This document shows positions 24,750 through 34,084 of a stretch of 64,000 nucleotides of DNA, piece after piece. The notes beneath the pieces were generated by a model, which searched no databases, was not told the DNA's origin, and worked only from the letters and a program-made list of their open reading frames with translations. Positions within the stretch are counted from its first letter, which is position 1, and every line of letters starts with the position of its first letter. Source of the DNA: an uncultured Acidobacteriia bacterium (lineage in GTDB: Bacteria > Acidobacteriota > Terriglobia > Bryobacterales > Bryobacteraceae); contig CAIVVT010000149.1 in assembly GCA_903909435.1 (NCBI GenBank), positions 62,001 through 126,000 of the forward strand, written 5' to 3'. A program made the position numbers and the translations under genes.

Positions 24750-26827
24750 AAGCTCAGTTTCTCCACCAGGGAGGCCAGTTCTTCTTCCAGCGCCGCCTGC
24801 TTCTTGCGCACGTCGTCCATGCGAGCGTGGACAGCCTGGATTTCATTCTCCTTCTTCGCCAGGTCGGTCGCATAGCGCTGGACCTGCTCCTGCTGGCCGG
24901 GGACCGAATTGAGAGTCTGGATGCTAGAACGCAGCCTGTTCTCGTCGGATTCCAGCGCGGTCAGCCGATTCTGCTGGCGTTGAATGTCGGTGGCCGCAGC
25001 GGCGGTTTCCCGCTTCTTGGCGGCGATGGCCTCCAGCTTCGTCCGCGCCTCGGCGGTGATCTTGCGGGCACTGATCCAGGCGACGATCTGATCGGCAGGC
25101 ATGGTCGAGATGCTGATGCTCTCCTGTAACGGCCGCTCTTCGGCCACGGTCAGAGATGTAGTTCCAGTGGCCGGCACGGTGGCGGCGAACAGGTAACGCT
25201 CGGCGCTCTTGTCTTCGGGCTTCGGCGACAGGAGTTGGAGATCGCCCTGCACGGGGTGCGAGATCAGCAGCGTCTTCTCCTTCGCATCGACATTCGAAAT
25301 CGTGTACGTGGTGCGCTGTTCAGCCACGGTCTTCATCGTGATGATGCCGCGCTCGGCTTTGACGGAGCGAACCACCTCGTTGCTGGTGTCGAACTTCGTC
25401 GTCACCTTGGTGCCGAGATCCACCGCGAAAGTGATGAAGCGCTTCTCGCCCGACTTCAACGTGCTGAGCAGCGATTCTCCGGTGTAGCCATCGGGCGCGT
25501 AGACGGTGACCGGGCCGCCGTCGAGCGTCTTGCCGGTGGTGTTCTTCAATTCGGCGGCGCGCTGCGGATGCCCGCCCTCGCTGCTGTTCCACATGCAGAC
25601 CTGGCGCGCGGAGATCTTCTGTTGGACGAAGGGGAGCAGCAGGGACTCGCCGGCCTTGACGCTGGCGGGCTGGTTGAAGCGGTATTCGAACAGCTCACCC
25701 GCTTCCTGCGCTTCAGTGTCGGCAAAAACCACGTGGGGCGCCTTTTGCAGCGCGGCGTAGCGCTCCAAACGATTGAGGGAAGCGGAGTCTTTCCGGGCAG
25801 CCGCATTCATCATCCCGCCGCCGACTCCGTCGGCAACGCCGCCTGGAACTCCTCCCACGACGCCTACGAAGCTCTTGCTAGCCCGTCCCATTTGCTCCAG
25901 CATCATTGGTTGCTGTGCAGGCGGCGGGGGCGGCGGCGCCATGGCAGGCGTCGTCGCGTATTCGGCGGGCAGCGCGTTGTCCGCCTCCGCCAACTCCAGC
26001 GATTGGCGGCCAACATACTTGGGTTCGTATAGCTTGCTGATGAACGAAATGGGACGACCGGAAACGACGGTCAAATCGACGTTCTTCCACTCGGACTCGC
26101 TGGTGTTCTCGACGATTGCCCAGCCCTCAATGGACGCCTCGTTCTTTTCGCCGGGCTTATCGGAAAACGACAGCCGGTAGGTGGATTTCCAGGTTGGTGC
26201 CGGCACCAGATAGCGGGCCAGCAGGGTACCGCTCTTGCCCGCCGTCTCGACCCACAGCGACTTGCGCTCTTGCGACTGAGCCTGCTGATACGCGCCGAGT
26301 GCCTCGGTCAAACGCTTCTGCAGTTGGTCGTCGGAGAGCTTGGCCGCCGAAACGCCATCGAGATCGATCACGCGCAACTCGCCCGCAGTCGTCAGAATCG
26401 TCAACTCCTGCTTCTGGGCCTGCTGTGCCTGCTGCGACAGACGGCCGCTGATGATGGACCCCTCGATGGCGCCCGAAGCGGTGGTGAGCGTGACTTTCGC
26501 GCCGCGCATCTGGTCGAGCAGACCGGCCAGCGTGACGCCCGGTTGGATGGTCATGCCGATTTCGCCGAGGCGGGTCTGCAACTCCTCGTCGAGTTGGTAG
26601 CGCAGATGCGTGACGGCACCAGCGGACGAGTCGAGGACGAGGGTTTTGAGCACGTCGTCCATCTCGGATTTCTTAAACTCCAGGCGCATCGGCTCGCCGG
26701 GTTTCACTTCGCCGGAGCGCTCGAACAGCGCCAGACCGTTCTTGTATAGCACTACTCGGGTTACGGGCAGTTCGGCGGCTTGCAGCGTAAACGACGCCGC
26801 GGCGAGAACCAGAAGAAAACGGATCAT
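24746..26827 (-). CDS. Exported DUF4139 protein (mucoidy-inhibitor-like)
   Basis: The 693-residue product has a signal peptide (IRFLLVLAAASFTLQAAE) followed by ELPVTRVVLYKNGLALFER, the typical start of DUF4139 proteins. The middle contains the DUF4139 beta core with WKSTYRLSFSDKPGEKNEA and VENTSESEWKNVDLTVVSG. A low-complexity proline stretch (APPPPPPAQQP) and a glycine-rich loop (VGGVPGGVADGVGGG) lie near residue 300-345. The C-terminal 120 residues are a predicted coiled coil rich in Gln, Lys and Glu. The start at 26827 is supported by GGAGGA seven bases upstream. It is an envelope protein of unknown role; the 4-base overlap with hom suggests one operon. Confidence 0.87.
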   Translation of the reverse strand: MIRFLLVLAAASFTLQAAELPVTRVVLYKNGLALFERSGEVKPGEPMRLEFKKSEMDDVLKTLVLDSSAGAVTHLRYQLDEELQTRLGEIGMTIQPGVTLAGLLDQMRGAKVTLTTASGAIEGSIISGRLSQQAQQAQKQELTILTTAGELRVIDLDGVSAAKLSDDQLQKRLTEALGAYQQAQSQERKSLWVETAGKSGTLLARYLVPAPTWKSTYRLSFSDKPGEKNEASIEGWAIVENTSESEWKNVDLTVVSGRPISFISKLYEPKYVGRQSLELAEADNALPAEYATTPAMAPPPPPPAQQPMMLEQMGRASKSFVGVVGGVPGGVADGVGGGMMNAAARKDSASLNRLERYAALQKAPHVVFADTEAQEAGELFEYRFNQPASVKAGESLLLPFVQQKISARQVCMWNSSEGGHPQRAAELKNTTGKTLDGGPVTVYAPDGYTGESLLSTLKSGEKRFITFAVDLGTKVTTKFDTSNEVVRSVKAERGIITMKTVAEQRTTYTISNVDAKEKTLLISHPVQGDLQLLSPKPEDKSAERYLFAATVPATGTTSLTVAEERPLQESISISTMPADQIVAWISARKITAEARTKLEAIAAKKRETAAAATDIQRQQNRLTALESDENRLRSSIQTLNSVPGQQEQVQRYATDLAKKENEIQAVHARMDDVRKKQAALEEELASLVEKLSF

Positions 26828-26979
26828 GCCAATCCTCCAAACCAGCGTGGGCCTTCCCGGAGTTAGACGCCGCACGGCGCGCATTGTTTCTAACACGGCC
26901 GCGGAGGGCGGCACGGAACAGCAAGCCTGCGGGGCCGGGAGGCCCCACGCGTCTCTGGAGAGCCGCCCCATAATCAGGC

Positions 26980-27555
26980 CTATTCGTCGATCAACAGGCT
27001 GAGGCGCTCGGCGAGATTATCTTCGGTCTCCGACCAGAGCAGCCGGCGCTCGACGGCGAGCACGCTTTGCAAATCGTCGGCGAAATGCAGGATGCTGCGG
27101 ATGTTGGACTGCACCGGGCGCAACTGGTCGCTCGCTGGCTGGGGTAGAAAAGTCCCTTCGGGGCCGAGGTCGATCCAGATCGGCTCGAACTCGCCCAAAG
27201 GATTGAGCACGTCGCGCTCGAAATGCGGCCCATGGACTTCGATACAGACGCGCGATGGCTTCAGTTCCCAGGCGCCATCCCACTGGTACAGATCCCACTT
27301 GGTTTCGAGTTGGATGCAACAGTCGTCGTGCACGAATTCCTGCACGATCGAGGCGGCTTCAGAAGCGTCCATTTCCGTGTCGATGAAGCCCTCGAAGACC
27401 GGCACCTCCTGAAACGAGACGGCGTAGACTCGCAATACTGAGCCCAGCTTCAGCGTCGAAAACGGGAAGACCTCGAGGATCTTCTGGAAATAAATGGTCA
27501 GGGCGAGCGGGCTGTAGCCGGTCAGCCAGACGGAGAGAAAGAGCGGATCAGCCAT
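26980..27555 (-). CDS. Conserved-looking acidic protein of unknown function
   Basis: This 191-residue acidic protein begins at an ATG at 27555 and has no signal peptide or membrane helix. It starts with MADPLFLSVWLTGYSPLALT, has a beta-rich middle (FSTLKLGSVLRVYAVSFQEVPVFEG) and a C-terminal helix with ERRLLWSETEDNLAERLSL. I do not recognise the family. Codon usage matches flanking genes, and strong periodicity of hydrophobic residues supports a real cytoplasmic protein. It lies 183 bases downstream of glgB and 152 bases upstream of the DUF4139 gene on the same strand, so it may be co-transcribed with either. Confidence 0.68.
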   Translation of the reverse strand: MADPLFLSVWLTGYSPLALTIYFQKILEVFPFSTLKLGSVLRVYAVSFQEVPVFEGFIDTEMDASEAASIVQEFVHDDCCIQLETKWDLYQWDGAWELKPSRVCIEVHGPHFERDVLNPLGEFEPIWIDLGPEGTFLPQPASDQLRPVQSNIRSILHFADDLQSVLAVERRLLWSETEDNLAERLSLLIDE

Positions 27556-27738
27556 GGACGAGATGGACTCCTTGCAAGTCAGACGCAGCCGCGGCCGAGA
27601 GGAAGTTTGGCCTGGTAGCAGGCTTGACGGCTCGATTTCGTTCGCGTCTCGATGCTGGAACGGCGTACGGATTATTCGCAGACGGGGCAGCGGGTCCCCG
27701 GTCAGTGAGCGGTCCGGTTTGGGCGGTCCCGACCTCGG

Positions 27739-29910
27739 TCATGAGCCCACCCGGCGGTAAACCGCAACGGAAAGCGGGGGTAGGGTCAATGATAAAAACT
27801 GGTTGCGGTTCATCACATTCCCGGCTTGGGTCCAAAGATCGCCGTGGTTGCGTATGCCGCTGCCACCGAATTCCTCGGAATCGCTGTTGAGTACCTCGAC
27901 GTAGCGCCCCGGCTCCGGCACGCCGACAAAGTAGCCCCGGCGCGGTTCGGGCGTGAAGTTGCAGATGAAGACCAGGAAATTCCCGGGATCCTTCGCCCGT
28001 CGCACGAACGAGATGATGCTCTTGTCCACGTCGCGGAAATCGATCCACTCAAATCCGGACCAGTGGTAATCCACCTCATATAGAGCTGGTTCGCCCTTGT
28101 AGAAGTGGTTCAATTGCCGCATGAATTCCTGCAGCTTGGCGTGGAAGGGGTATTGCACCAGGTCCCAGCGCAGGCTGCCTTGCCAGTTCCACTCCTCGTA
28201 CTGGCCGAGTTCGCAGCCCATGAACAGCAGTTTCTTGCCGGGGTGGGCGTACATGTAGCCGAGGAAGGCGCGCACGTTCGCGAAGCGCCGCCACTCGTCG
28301 CCTGGCATCCTACCGATCAGCGAGCCTTTACCGTGCACCACCTCGTCGTGCGAGATGGGCAGCAGGAAGTTCTCGCTGAACGCGTAGACCAGACTAAACG
28401 TGATGTCGTGGTGCGAGAACTTGCGGAACACCGGATCCTGGTGGAAGTAGTGCAGCATGTCGTGCATCCAGCCCATGTTCCACTTCATGGTGAAGCCGAG
28501 GCCGCCCGTGTATACGGGACGCGAAACTCCGGGGAAGGAGGTGGATTCCTCCGCCAAGCTGACCGCTCCGGGCACCGTGTGAACCTCTTCGTTGAACTTC
28601 TTGAGGAATTCGATCGCCTCCAGATTCTCGTTTCCACCGTACTTATTCGGGACCCACTCGCCTGGTTCCCGCGAGAAGTCGAGGTACAGGATGGAAGCCA
28701 CGGCATCCACCCGCAGCCCGTCGATGTGATACTCCTTCAGCCAGAAGAGCGCGTTCGAGATCAGGAAATTGCGCACCTCGTTGCGGCCGAAATTGAAGAC
28801 CAGCGTCCCCCAATCCTTCTGCTCGCCCTTGCGCGGATCGTCATGCTCGTATAGCGCGGTCCCGTCGAAGCGGGCCAGACCGTGCGCGTCCTTGGGGAAG
28901 TGCGCCGGCACCCAATCGATTAGAACCCCGATGGAATTGCGGTGGCACTCGTCCACGAAATAGCGAAAATCGTCGGGCGAGCCGAAGCGCGAGGTCGGCG
29001 CGAAGTAGCCCGTCACCTGGTAGCCCCAGGAACCGGAGTAAGGATGCTCCATGGGGGGCATCAGCTCAAGGTGCGTGAAGCCCATCTTTTTCGCATACTG
29101 GACCAGCCGCTGGGCCAACTCGCGGTAAGAAAGCGGGTTGCCCGAGGGGTCGCGCATCCACGATTCGAGGTGCACCTCGTAGCACGACATGGGCGCTGTT
29201 AACGGGTCGCTCTTGGCGCGGCGCTCCATCCACTCGCCATCCTGCCACGTGTATCGCGTGAGATCCCACACAATGGAAGCCTGTTTCGGAGGAACCTCCG
29301 CGGAAAAGGCGTACGGGTCGCACTTCAGTGCACTGACGCCGAAGATCTTCGAGCGCACGAAGTACTTGTAGAGCGCACCAGCGCCCACGCCGGGCAGGAA
29401 GATCTCCCAGATGCCGCCGTCGCGCAGCCGCATGGGGTGGCGGCGCACGTCCCAGAAATTGAAATCCGCGGCAACACTGACTACTTCGGCGTTGGGTGCC
29501 CAGACGGTGAAGCGCGTGCCGCTTACGCCATCCACCTCCAGTAAGTGTGCGCCGAGCGCGTGCCAGGCCTCGTAGTTAGTGCCCTGGCCGTGCAAGTACA
29601 GATCGAAGCTGGTGAGCAGGGGACCGAAGCGGTAGGGATCCTGGATCTCCTCCACGGTGTCCTGCTGCGTCTCGACGCGGAGCCGGTACCTTCCGGGGGA
29701 CTGTTTCGTTGTCGCCTCGAAAAACCCTTCTTCGTGAATGCGCGCGAGCTCCAGCGTCTGGCCAGCTTCACAGAGCGCGGTCACGCGCCTGGCATATGGC
29801 AGAAATGCACGCAGCGTCCAAGTCCCGTCGTCCTCTGGGTGGGGTCCCAGAATCGCGAACGCGTCGCCATGGTACCCGCCCACAATCGCTAAAAGATCTC
29901 CCGGTGTCAT
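27739..29910 (-). CDS. glgB: 1,4-alpha-glucan branching enzyme
   Basis: The 723-residue GH13 enzyme makes alpha-1,6 branches in glycogen. It has the N-terminal beta-sandwich modules (about 1-215, with [21 protein letters not shown]), then the catalytic barrel. The barrel contains [20 protein letters not shown], the nucleophile Asp402 in GLRVDAVAS, the acid/base motif [10 protein letters not shown], and [14 protein letters not shown]. The C-terminal beta domain is complete. Length and layout are those of bacterial GlgB. It is divergent from the adenosine-deaminase-family gene, with 47 bases between starts. glgC lies 23 kb away, so glycogen genes are scattered in this genome. Confidence 0.96.
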   Translation of the reverse strand: MTPGDLLAIVGGYHGDAFAILGPHPEDDGTWTLRAFLPYARRVTALCEAGQTLELARIHEEGFFEATTKQSPGRYRLRVETQQDTVEEIQDPYRFGPLLTSFDLYLHGQGTNYEAWHALGAHLLEVDGVSGTRFTVWAPNAEVVSVAADFNFWDVRRHPMRLRDGGIWEIFLPGVGAGALYKYFVRSKIFGVSALKCDPYAFSAEVPPKQASIVWDLTRYTWQDGEWMERRAKSDPLTAPMSCYEVHLESWMRDPSGNPLSYRELAQRLVQYAKKMGFTHLELMPPMEHPYSGSWGYQVTGYFAPTSRFGSPDDFRYFVDECHRNSIGVLIDWVPAHFPKDAHGLARFDGTALYEHDDPRKGEQKDWGTLVFNFGRNEVRNFLISNALFWLKEYHIDGLRVDAVASILYLDFSREPGEWVPNKYGGNENLEAIEFLKKFNEEVHTVPGAVSLAEESTSFPGVSRPVYTGGLGFTMKWNMGWMHDMLHYFHQDPVFRKFSHHDITFSLVYAFSENFLLPISHDEVVHGKGSLIGRMPGDEWRRFANVRAFLGYMYAHPGKKLLFMGCELGQYEEWNWQGSLRWDLVQYPFHAKLQEFMRQLNHFYKGEPALYEVDYHWSGFEWIDFRDVDKSIISFVRRAKDPGNFLVFICNFTPEPRRGYFVGVPEPGRYVEVLNSDSEEFGGSGIRNHGDLWTQAGNVMNRNQFLSLTLPPLSVAVYRRVGS

Positions 29911-29957
29911 GCGCCTATTATGTTAGCGGGAAAGAACCTCGCCTACCATGAAAGAAC

Positions 29958-30896
29958 GTGACGGGTTTCATTCATCAACTGAAAAAGGCGGAACTGCACG
30001 TCCATCTGGAAGGGTCGGTCGACCCTGAGACGCTGCGGGAGCTCGACCCCGCGCTCGACGAGCAAAAGCTGAAGGAGTTGTACGCCTACTCCGATTTCCT
30101 CGGATTCCTGCGCAGCTACAAGTGGATCAATTTGCGGCTTACTCGCCCCCAGCATTTCGCCCTGATCACGCGGCGGCTGCTCGAACGGCTGGAACGGGAG
30201 AACGTGCTCTACACCGAGCTGAATCTCTCGGTGGGGGTCTGGTTGTGGCGCGAGTTGGAATTCGAGCCGTACTTCGAAGCCATTGCGGCGGAGGCCGAGC
30301 GTAGCCCGGTGTGCGTCCGCTTCATTTTCGACGCAGTGCGGCAGTTTGGCTTGGAGGCTGGCTGGGAAGTCGCGCGACTGGCGGCCGCCAATCAGTCCCG
30401 GCGCGTGGTTGGATTCGGAGTAGGCGGCGACGAGGCGCGTGGACCGATTAAGGAGCTTCAGCCCGTCTTCGACTGGGCGAAGGCGCAGGGGTTGCATCTT
30501 GCACCGCACGCCGGCGAGGTGGTTGGGCCGCAATCGGTGTGGGACGCTTTGGAGTGCGGCGCGGAGAGAATCGGACACGGAATCCGGTCGATTGAGGATC
30601 CCGTGCTGGTGCGGCATCTGGCGGACCACGAAATTGCGCTGGAGGTCTGTATTTCAAGCAACGTGTGTACCGGCGCGGTGACTTCGCTCAAAGACCATCC
30701 AGTGCGGCGGTTGTTCGACGCAGGCGTGCCAGTCACCTTGAATACCGACGATCCGCCGATGTTTGGGACCACCCTCGAACGCGAGTATCAACTGGCGAGC
30801 GATGAGTTCGGATTCGGAGAGGCGGAACTCCGAGTGCTGGCCGCGAACGGATTCAAGTTCGCCTTCGACCCAGCCGTGCGGAAGATGGACCGGTAG
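29958..30896 (+). CDS. Adenosine-deaminase-family amidohydrolase
   Basis: The 312-residue TIM-barrel amidohydrolase carries the metal and catalytic motifs of the adenosine/AMP deaminase family: His14/His16 in ELHVHLEGS, LHLAPHAGE near residue 175, ERIGHGI near 195, and TLNTDDPPMFGT near 260. It would deaminate an adenine nucleoside. Besides adenosine itself, the same family contains aminofutalosine deaminases of the futalosine route to menaquinone, and the sequence cannot decide. The start is GTG at 29958; an ATG at 29948 is in another frame. It is transcribed divergently from glgB. Confidence 0.88.
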   Translation: MTGFIHQLKKAELHVHLEGSVDPETLRELDPALDEQKLKELYAYSDFLGFLRSYKWINLRLTRPQHFALITRRLLERLERENVLYTELNLSVGVWLWRELEFEPYFEAIAAEAERSPVCVRFIFDAVRQFGLEAGWEVARLAAANQSRRVVGFGVGGDEARGPIKELQPVFDWAKAQGLHLAPHAGEVVGPQSVWDALECGAERIGHGIRSIEDPVLVRHLADHEIALEVCISSNVCTGAVTSLKDHPVRRLFDAGVPVTLNTDDPPMFGTTLEREYQLASDEFGFGEAELRVLAANGFKFAFDPAVRKMDR

Positions 30897-30906
30897 AAAC
30901 GCCGGG

Positions 30907-31893
30907 TCAGATGCCGTAGCCGTCCCATTCCTGCGGTTCCGGCGCTCTCTCCGCCTCGAGCGCAACTCCCGGTAGCGCTTCGCCAACCACGCACGGAACC
31001 GGTTCCGGCTCAAACAGCGACTGCGCCGGCTCCGCAAAAGCGCCATGGACTTCGAGGGCGGAGCCCCACCCGGCGATGCGCTGCGCGGTGCGGAACAGGA
31101 CAAAGAGTTGCTGGAGGACGACTAGGAGCAGGATCGTCGCGGTCGTAGTGGCCTGCAGCGCACCCGAGAGCTTGAGATAGATCACGCCCAGCAAGGCGAA
31201 CGTCAGCGCGTTCAGCAGCCATACGCCCATGGCTGCTGAAAGGTGCCGGGCGACAAATGCGAACGAGTACATCAGCGCCTTGAAAGCGCCGCGTTTTCGA
31301 CCGCTTACCAGCCGTACTTTGGCGTAGTCCAGGGCGGTCGCCACCCAACCCAGCAAGAGCACCGTCAATAGGGATCGAATGATCGAGGCGACCCCGAGTG
31401 GCCAGCCTTCCATGCCTTCGCCGTAGACCTGTTTAGCCAGCATGGAAGGGAGTCGGCCCAAGCCCCATGCCAGGGCGAAGCAGGGTAGCCCTAACAGGCT
31501 GAGGCGCAGAATTCGCCAGAAGTGCTCGCCGGCGCCCGAGCAGAAAAGCGTAAAAGAAAAGCGCTCCCAGTGCTCGTCCAGCATGGTGATGATGCCGCCC
31601 GCGAACAGCACCGCTACCAGCCAGGTCAGCCCAGCGGCCACCAGGCCCGCCGCCGAGAGAGTGACCGTGGCGGAGCGGGCGGCATCGGCAAGATCGCCCA
31701 ACCAACCCACGTCGAAATGCGACAGCAGATCGCCGGCCACACGGCTATGAGTGAGCGGGTCCAGGAGAATCGCGATCGCAGGCACGGCGACGAGTTTGGC
31801 GATCAGCGCGTAGGTGAACCACATCAACAGCAGCGCCCATTTCGAGCGCGACGCGGCCGACCAGCCGCGACGAAATGCCTGGATCGCCGTCAT
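30907..31893 (-). CDS. Six-span membrane protein, function unknown
   Basis: This 328-residue protein has six clear hydrophobic segments (for example WALLLMWFTYALIAKLVAV, LLTVLLLGWVATAL, ATILLLVVLQQLFVLF) and a cytoplasmic tail of about 60 residues rich in Glu and Pro. Short charged loops between segments suit an inner-membrane protein. I do not recognise a named transporter motif. The ATG at 31893 has AAGGAG five bases upstream. The M1 peptidase gene ends 8 bases before this start, so the two are likely co-translated. A role in placing or regulating the secreted peptidase is only an inference from this coupling. Confidence 0.78.
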   Translation of the reverse strand: MTAIQAFRRGWSAASRSKWALLLMWFTYALIAKLVAVPAIAILLDPLTHSRVAGDLLSHFDVGWLGDLADAARSATVTLSAAGLVAAGLTWLVAVLFAGGIITMLDEHWERFSFTLFCSGAGEHFWRILRLSLLGLPCFALAWGLGRLPSMLAKQVYGEGMEGWPLGVASIIRSLLTVLLLGWVATALDYAKVRLVSGRKRGAFKALMYSFAFVARHLSAAMGVWLLNALTFALLGVIYLKLSGALQATTTATILLLVVLQQLFVLFRTAQRIAGWGSALEVHGAFAEPAQSLFEPEPVPCVVGEALPGVALEAERAPEPQEWDGYGI

Positions 31894-31901
31894 AGTACTC
31901 C

Positions 31902-34007
31902 TTACACCAGCCCGCTCAAACAGAGCACGACATTCTGCATCCAGAAGGCGAGTTGTCCGCCCCACTTGAAGGCGAGTTTCACTGGGTAGTGCCGCTGCCA
32001 ACTGTCGTTGGTCCAATTCACATCGAGCAGGTAGCGCCGATACGGGTCGATCTGCACCCAGTCGGCCTCAGCGGTTTTTTCGAATTTGAAGCGAGCCCAG
32101 CGCTCCGCCCCGTCCCACTGCCTCTTTTCCAGCGAACCGTCGTCGAAGTGGACCCACACCTCTACCGGCAGAACGGCATCGCCCTCGCGGCGGATACGCA
32201 CTGTCGTCTCGTACAGGTCTTTGTAGCCTTTAGCGTTTGACGCCTGCTCGTCGGACTTTCCGGCTTGCTCGAGCGTCACGGTGCGGCGCTTGCCCCCGGC
32301 ATCGAAGACGCCGGCCCAAGTGCCCACCTTGTGGGACTCTACGTCCTCCACCTTGTAATCGAGACGGCGCGCATGGAACACGAACTGATCGAAAAGCGTG
32401 GTGAAATCGCGGCCCGAAACCTCGTTCACAACCTTCAGAAAGTCCAAGCTGTTCGGATGGTGGAAACGGTACCGCTGCTGGTACGTGCGCATCACGCGCG
32501 CCATCGTATCCGCGCCCATCAACCTTTCCAGCGTTGACAAGAACACCCCGGTCTTCATGTATGAATTGACCCCGTAGCTCATGGTGTCGGAGTAGTCCCA
32601 GGCACTGCGCAAGATCGGATCCGAGGTCGGCAGCAATTGGTAGGCGAAGCGGTTTTCCAGGTCACCGGAGAATCTGGGCAAATCGAACAGACTGGCCATC
32701 TGCACGCCAAACAGACGAAATGGCAGCGCCGAGGAGCCGAAGTTCTCCTCGACGACCTCCGAGGTCGAGTACGTGTTGAACCCCTCGTCTAGCCACGACT
32801 CTTCGAACTCGTTGGTCGCGACCAGTTCCATCCAGAACTGGTGGCCGAATTCGTGAACGGTCACCTCTTCCAACCCCAGAACGTCCGCCGGTAGGCGCCA
32901 CTCGGTCCCGCATGTGATGAAGGTCGGGTACTCCATGCCCGAGGCAGCAGATGCGCCGTGGGGCGGATCGACCAGCGTCAGGGTCTTGTAGGGATAATGC
33001 CCGTAGCGCAGGCCGAAGCCCTTGATTCCGGCGAAGGCCGCGCGAAAGTGGCGGTCGGCCTGCTCGGCATGTTCGGGCTGCAGCATCAGTGTGATCTTCA
33101 CGTCGCTGAGCCGGGCGTCCGCAGGTGCGATGCCGAAGAGCTTCGCCGTCCTGGCGAGATCCTCAGGCTTGGTCTCTTTCGCCGCCACGAAAGTTCGTTC
33201 CAGCTTCAAGTAAGTTGGCTGCGCGGTCCAGGCGAAGTCGGTAACGCTTTCTTGCTGGTATGTCCAGGTAGTCGTCTTGCGAGCCACGTCGTCGCGCTTG
33301 CCGATGAGTTCGCCGGTCGCGCCAATCTTGTACTCGGACGGCAGCGTGATCTCGGCGCGGTAGTTCCCGAAATTCGCGAAGAACTCGCTCATGGCGTGGA
33401 ACTGGTGGCAATTCCATGCGCCCTTTTGCGAGTAGCGGAAACCGGCCGTCTCCCAGACGCCGATCTTCGGAAACCACTGACCGGCTAGGTAGAACGTTCC
33501 GTGATAGCCGGTGCGCGCAAACACTTCCGGCAATTTCGTATCGAAGCCAATTCTCAGTGTGACGGTCGCGCCGGGCTTTGCGGCTTCGGGTAGCGGAACT
33601 TCGATGACGGTCTGGTCGTCGCCATTGGTATCGTCAGGCTGAATGAAATGGATCGACTTCGTGAGGTCGGCGCCGCCGTCGAGGCGCAGGCTGCTCACGT
33701 CAATCCAACCCCAATCCCGTTTCGCCGAGTAGTCGCCGCGCAGCCGCCCGCCAGACTCCCGCATGAACGTGCTCTTCTCGTTCTTGAAGGCGTTCATATA
33801 GAGATGGAAGCGCAGGTTCGATACCGTGTCCGGGGAGTCGTTCAGCCAGACCAGCGTCTCGCTGCCATGGATGATGCGGGTCTTTACGTCGAGCGACGCC
33901 TTGAGGTCGTAGCTGGCGACGGGCTTGGCCAGCTGCGCGGCGAGCAGCGCAGGCAGCATCAGCGCTAGGACAGCTCCCATCGGGACCGGCGACTTGGTCT
34001 GATTCAC
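31902..34007 (-). CDS. Exported M1-family zinc aminopeptidase-like protein
   Basis: The product (about 701 residues) is a gluzincin of the M1 family. It has the HExxH-x18-E zinc site (His385, His389 in VHEFGHQFW; Glu408 in WLDEGFN) and SGMEYPTF in place of the aminopeptidase GAMEN loop. The N-terminal domain is beta-rich, and the C-terminal region continues to a tail ending in LSGLV. A signal peptide (VLALMLPALLAAQ) is preceded by basic residues. Three starts are possible; I use the GTG at 34007, with GAGGGGG about ten bases upstream, over GTG 34016 and ATG 33980. It precedes a six-span membrane protein by 8 bases. Substrate unknown. Confidence 0.85.
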   Translation of the reverse strand: MNQTKSPVPMGAVLALMLPALLAAQLAKPVASYDLKASLDVKTRIIHGSETLVWLNDSPDTVSNLRFHLYMNAFKNEKSTFMRESGGRLRGDYSAKRDWGWIDVSSLRLDGGADLTKSIHFIQPDDTNGDDQTVIEVPLPEAAKPGATVTLRIGFDTKLPEVFARTGYHGTFYLAGQWFPKIGVWETAGFRYSQKGAWNCHQFHAMSEFFANFGNYRAEITLPSEYKIGATGELIGKRDDVARKTTTWTYQQESVTDFAWTAQPTYLKLERTFVAAKETKPEDLARTAKLFGIAPADARLSDVKITLMLQPEHAEQADRHFRAAFAGIKGFGLRYGHYPYKTLTLVDPPHGASAASGMEYPTFITCGTEWRLPADVLGLEEVTVHEFGHQFWMELVATNEFEESWLDEGFNTYSTSEVVEENFGSSALPFRLFGVQMASLFDLPRFSGDLENRFAYQLLPTSDPILRSAWDYSDTMSYGVNSYMKTGVFLSTLERLMGADTMARVMRTYQQRYRFHHPNSLDFLKVVNEVSGRDFTTLFDQFVFHARRLDYKVEDVESHKVGTWAGVFDAGGKRRTVTLEQAGKSDEQASNAKGYKDLYETTVRIRREGDAVLPVEVWVHFDDGSLEKRQWDGAERWARFKFEKTAEADWVQIDPYRRYLLDVNWTNDSWQRHYPVKLAFKWGGQLAFWMQNVVLCLSGLV

Positions 34008-34084
34008 TGCACTCACCCCCTCAAGACCGTTTCGGATTTCAAGCGCGGGGGCTGGAGCCCCATCGCGGCGCAGGAGCGTCCCAC

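Noticed and set aside
27548-28048. 166-codon frame overlapping the end of glgB on the same strand
   Set aside because: It is in a different frame over the glgB 3' end and has no recognisable domain.
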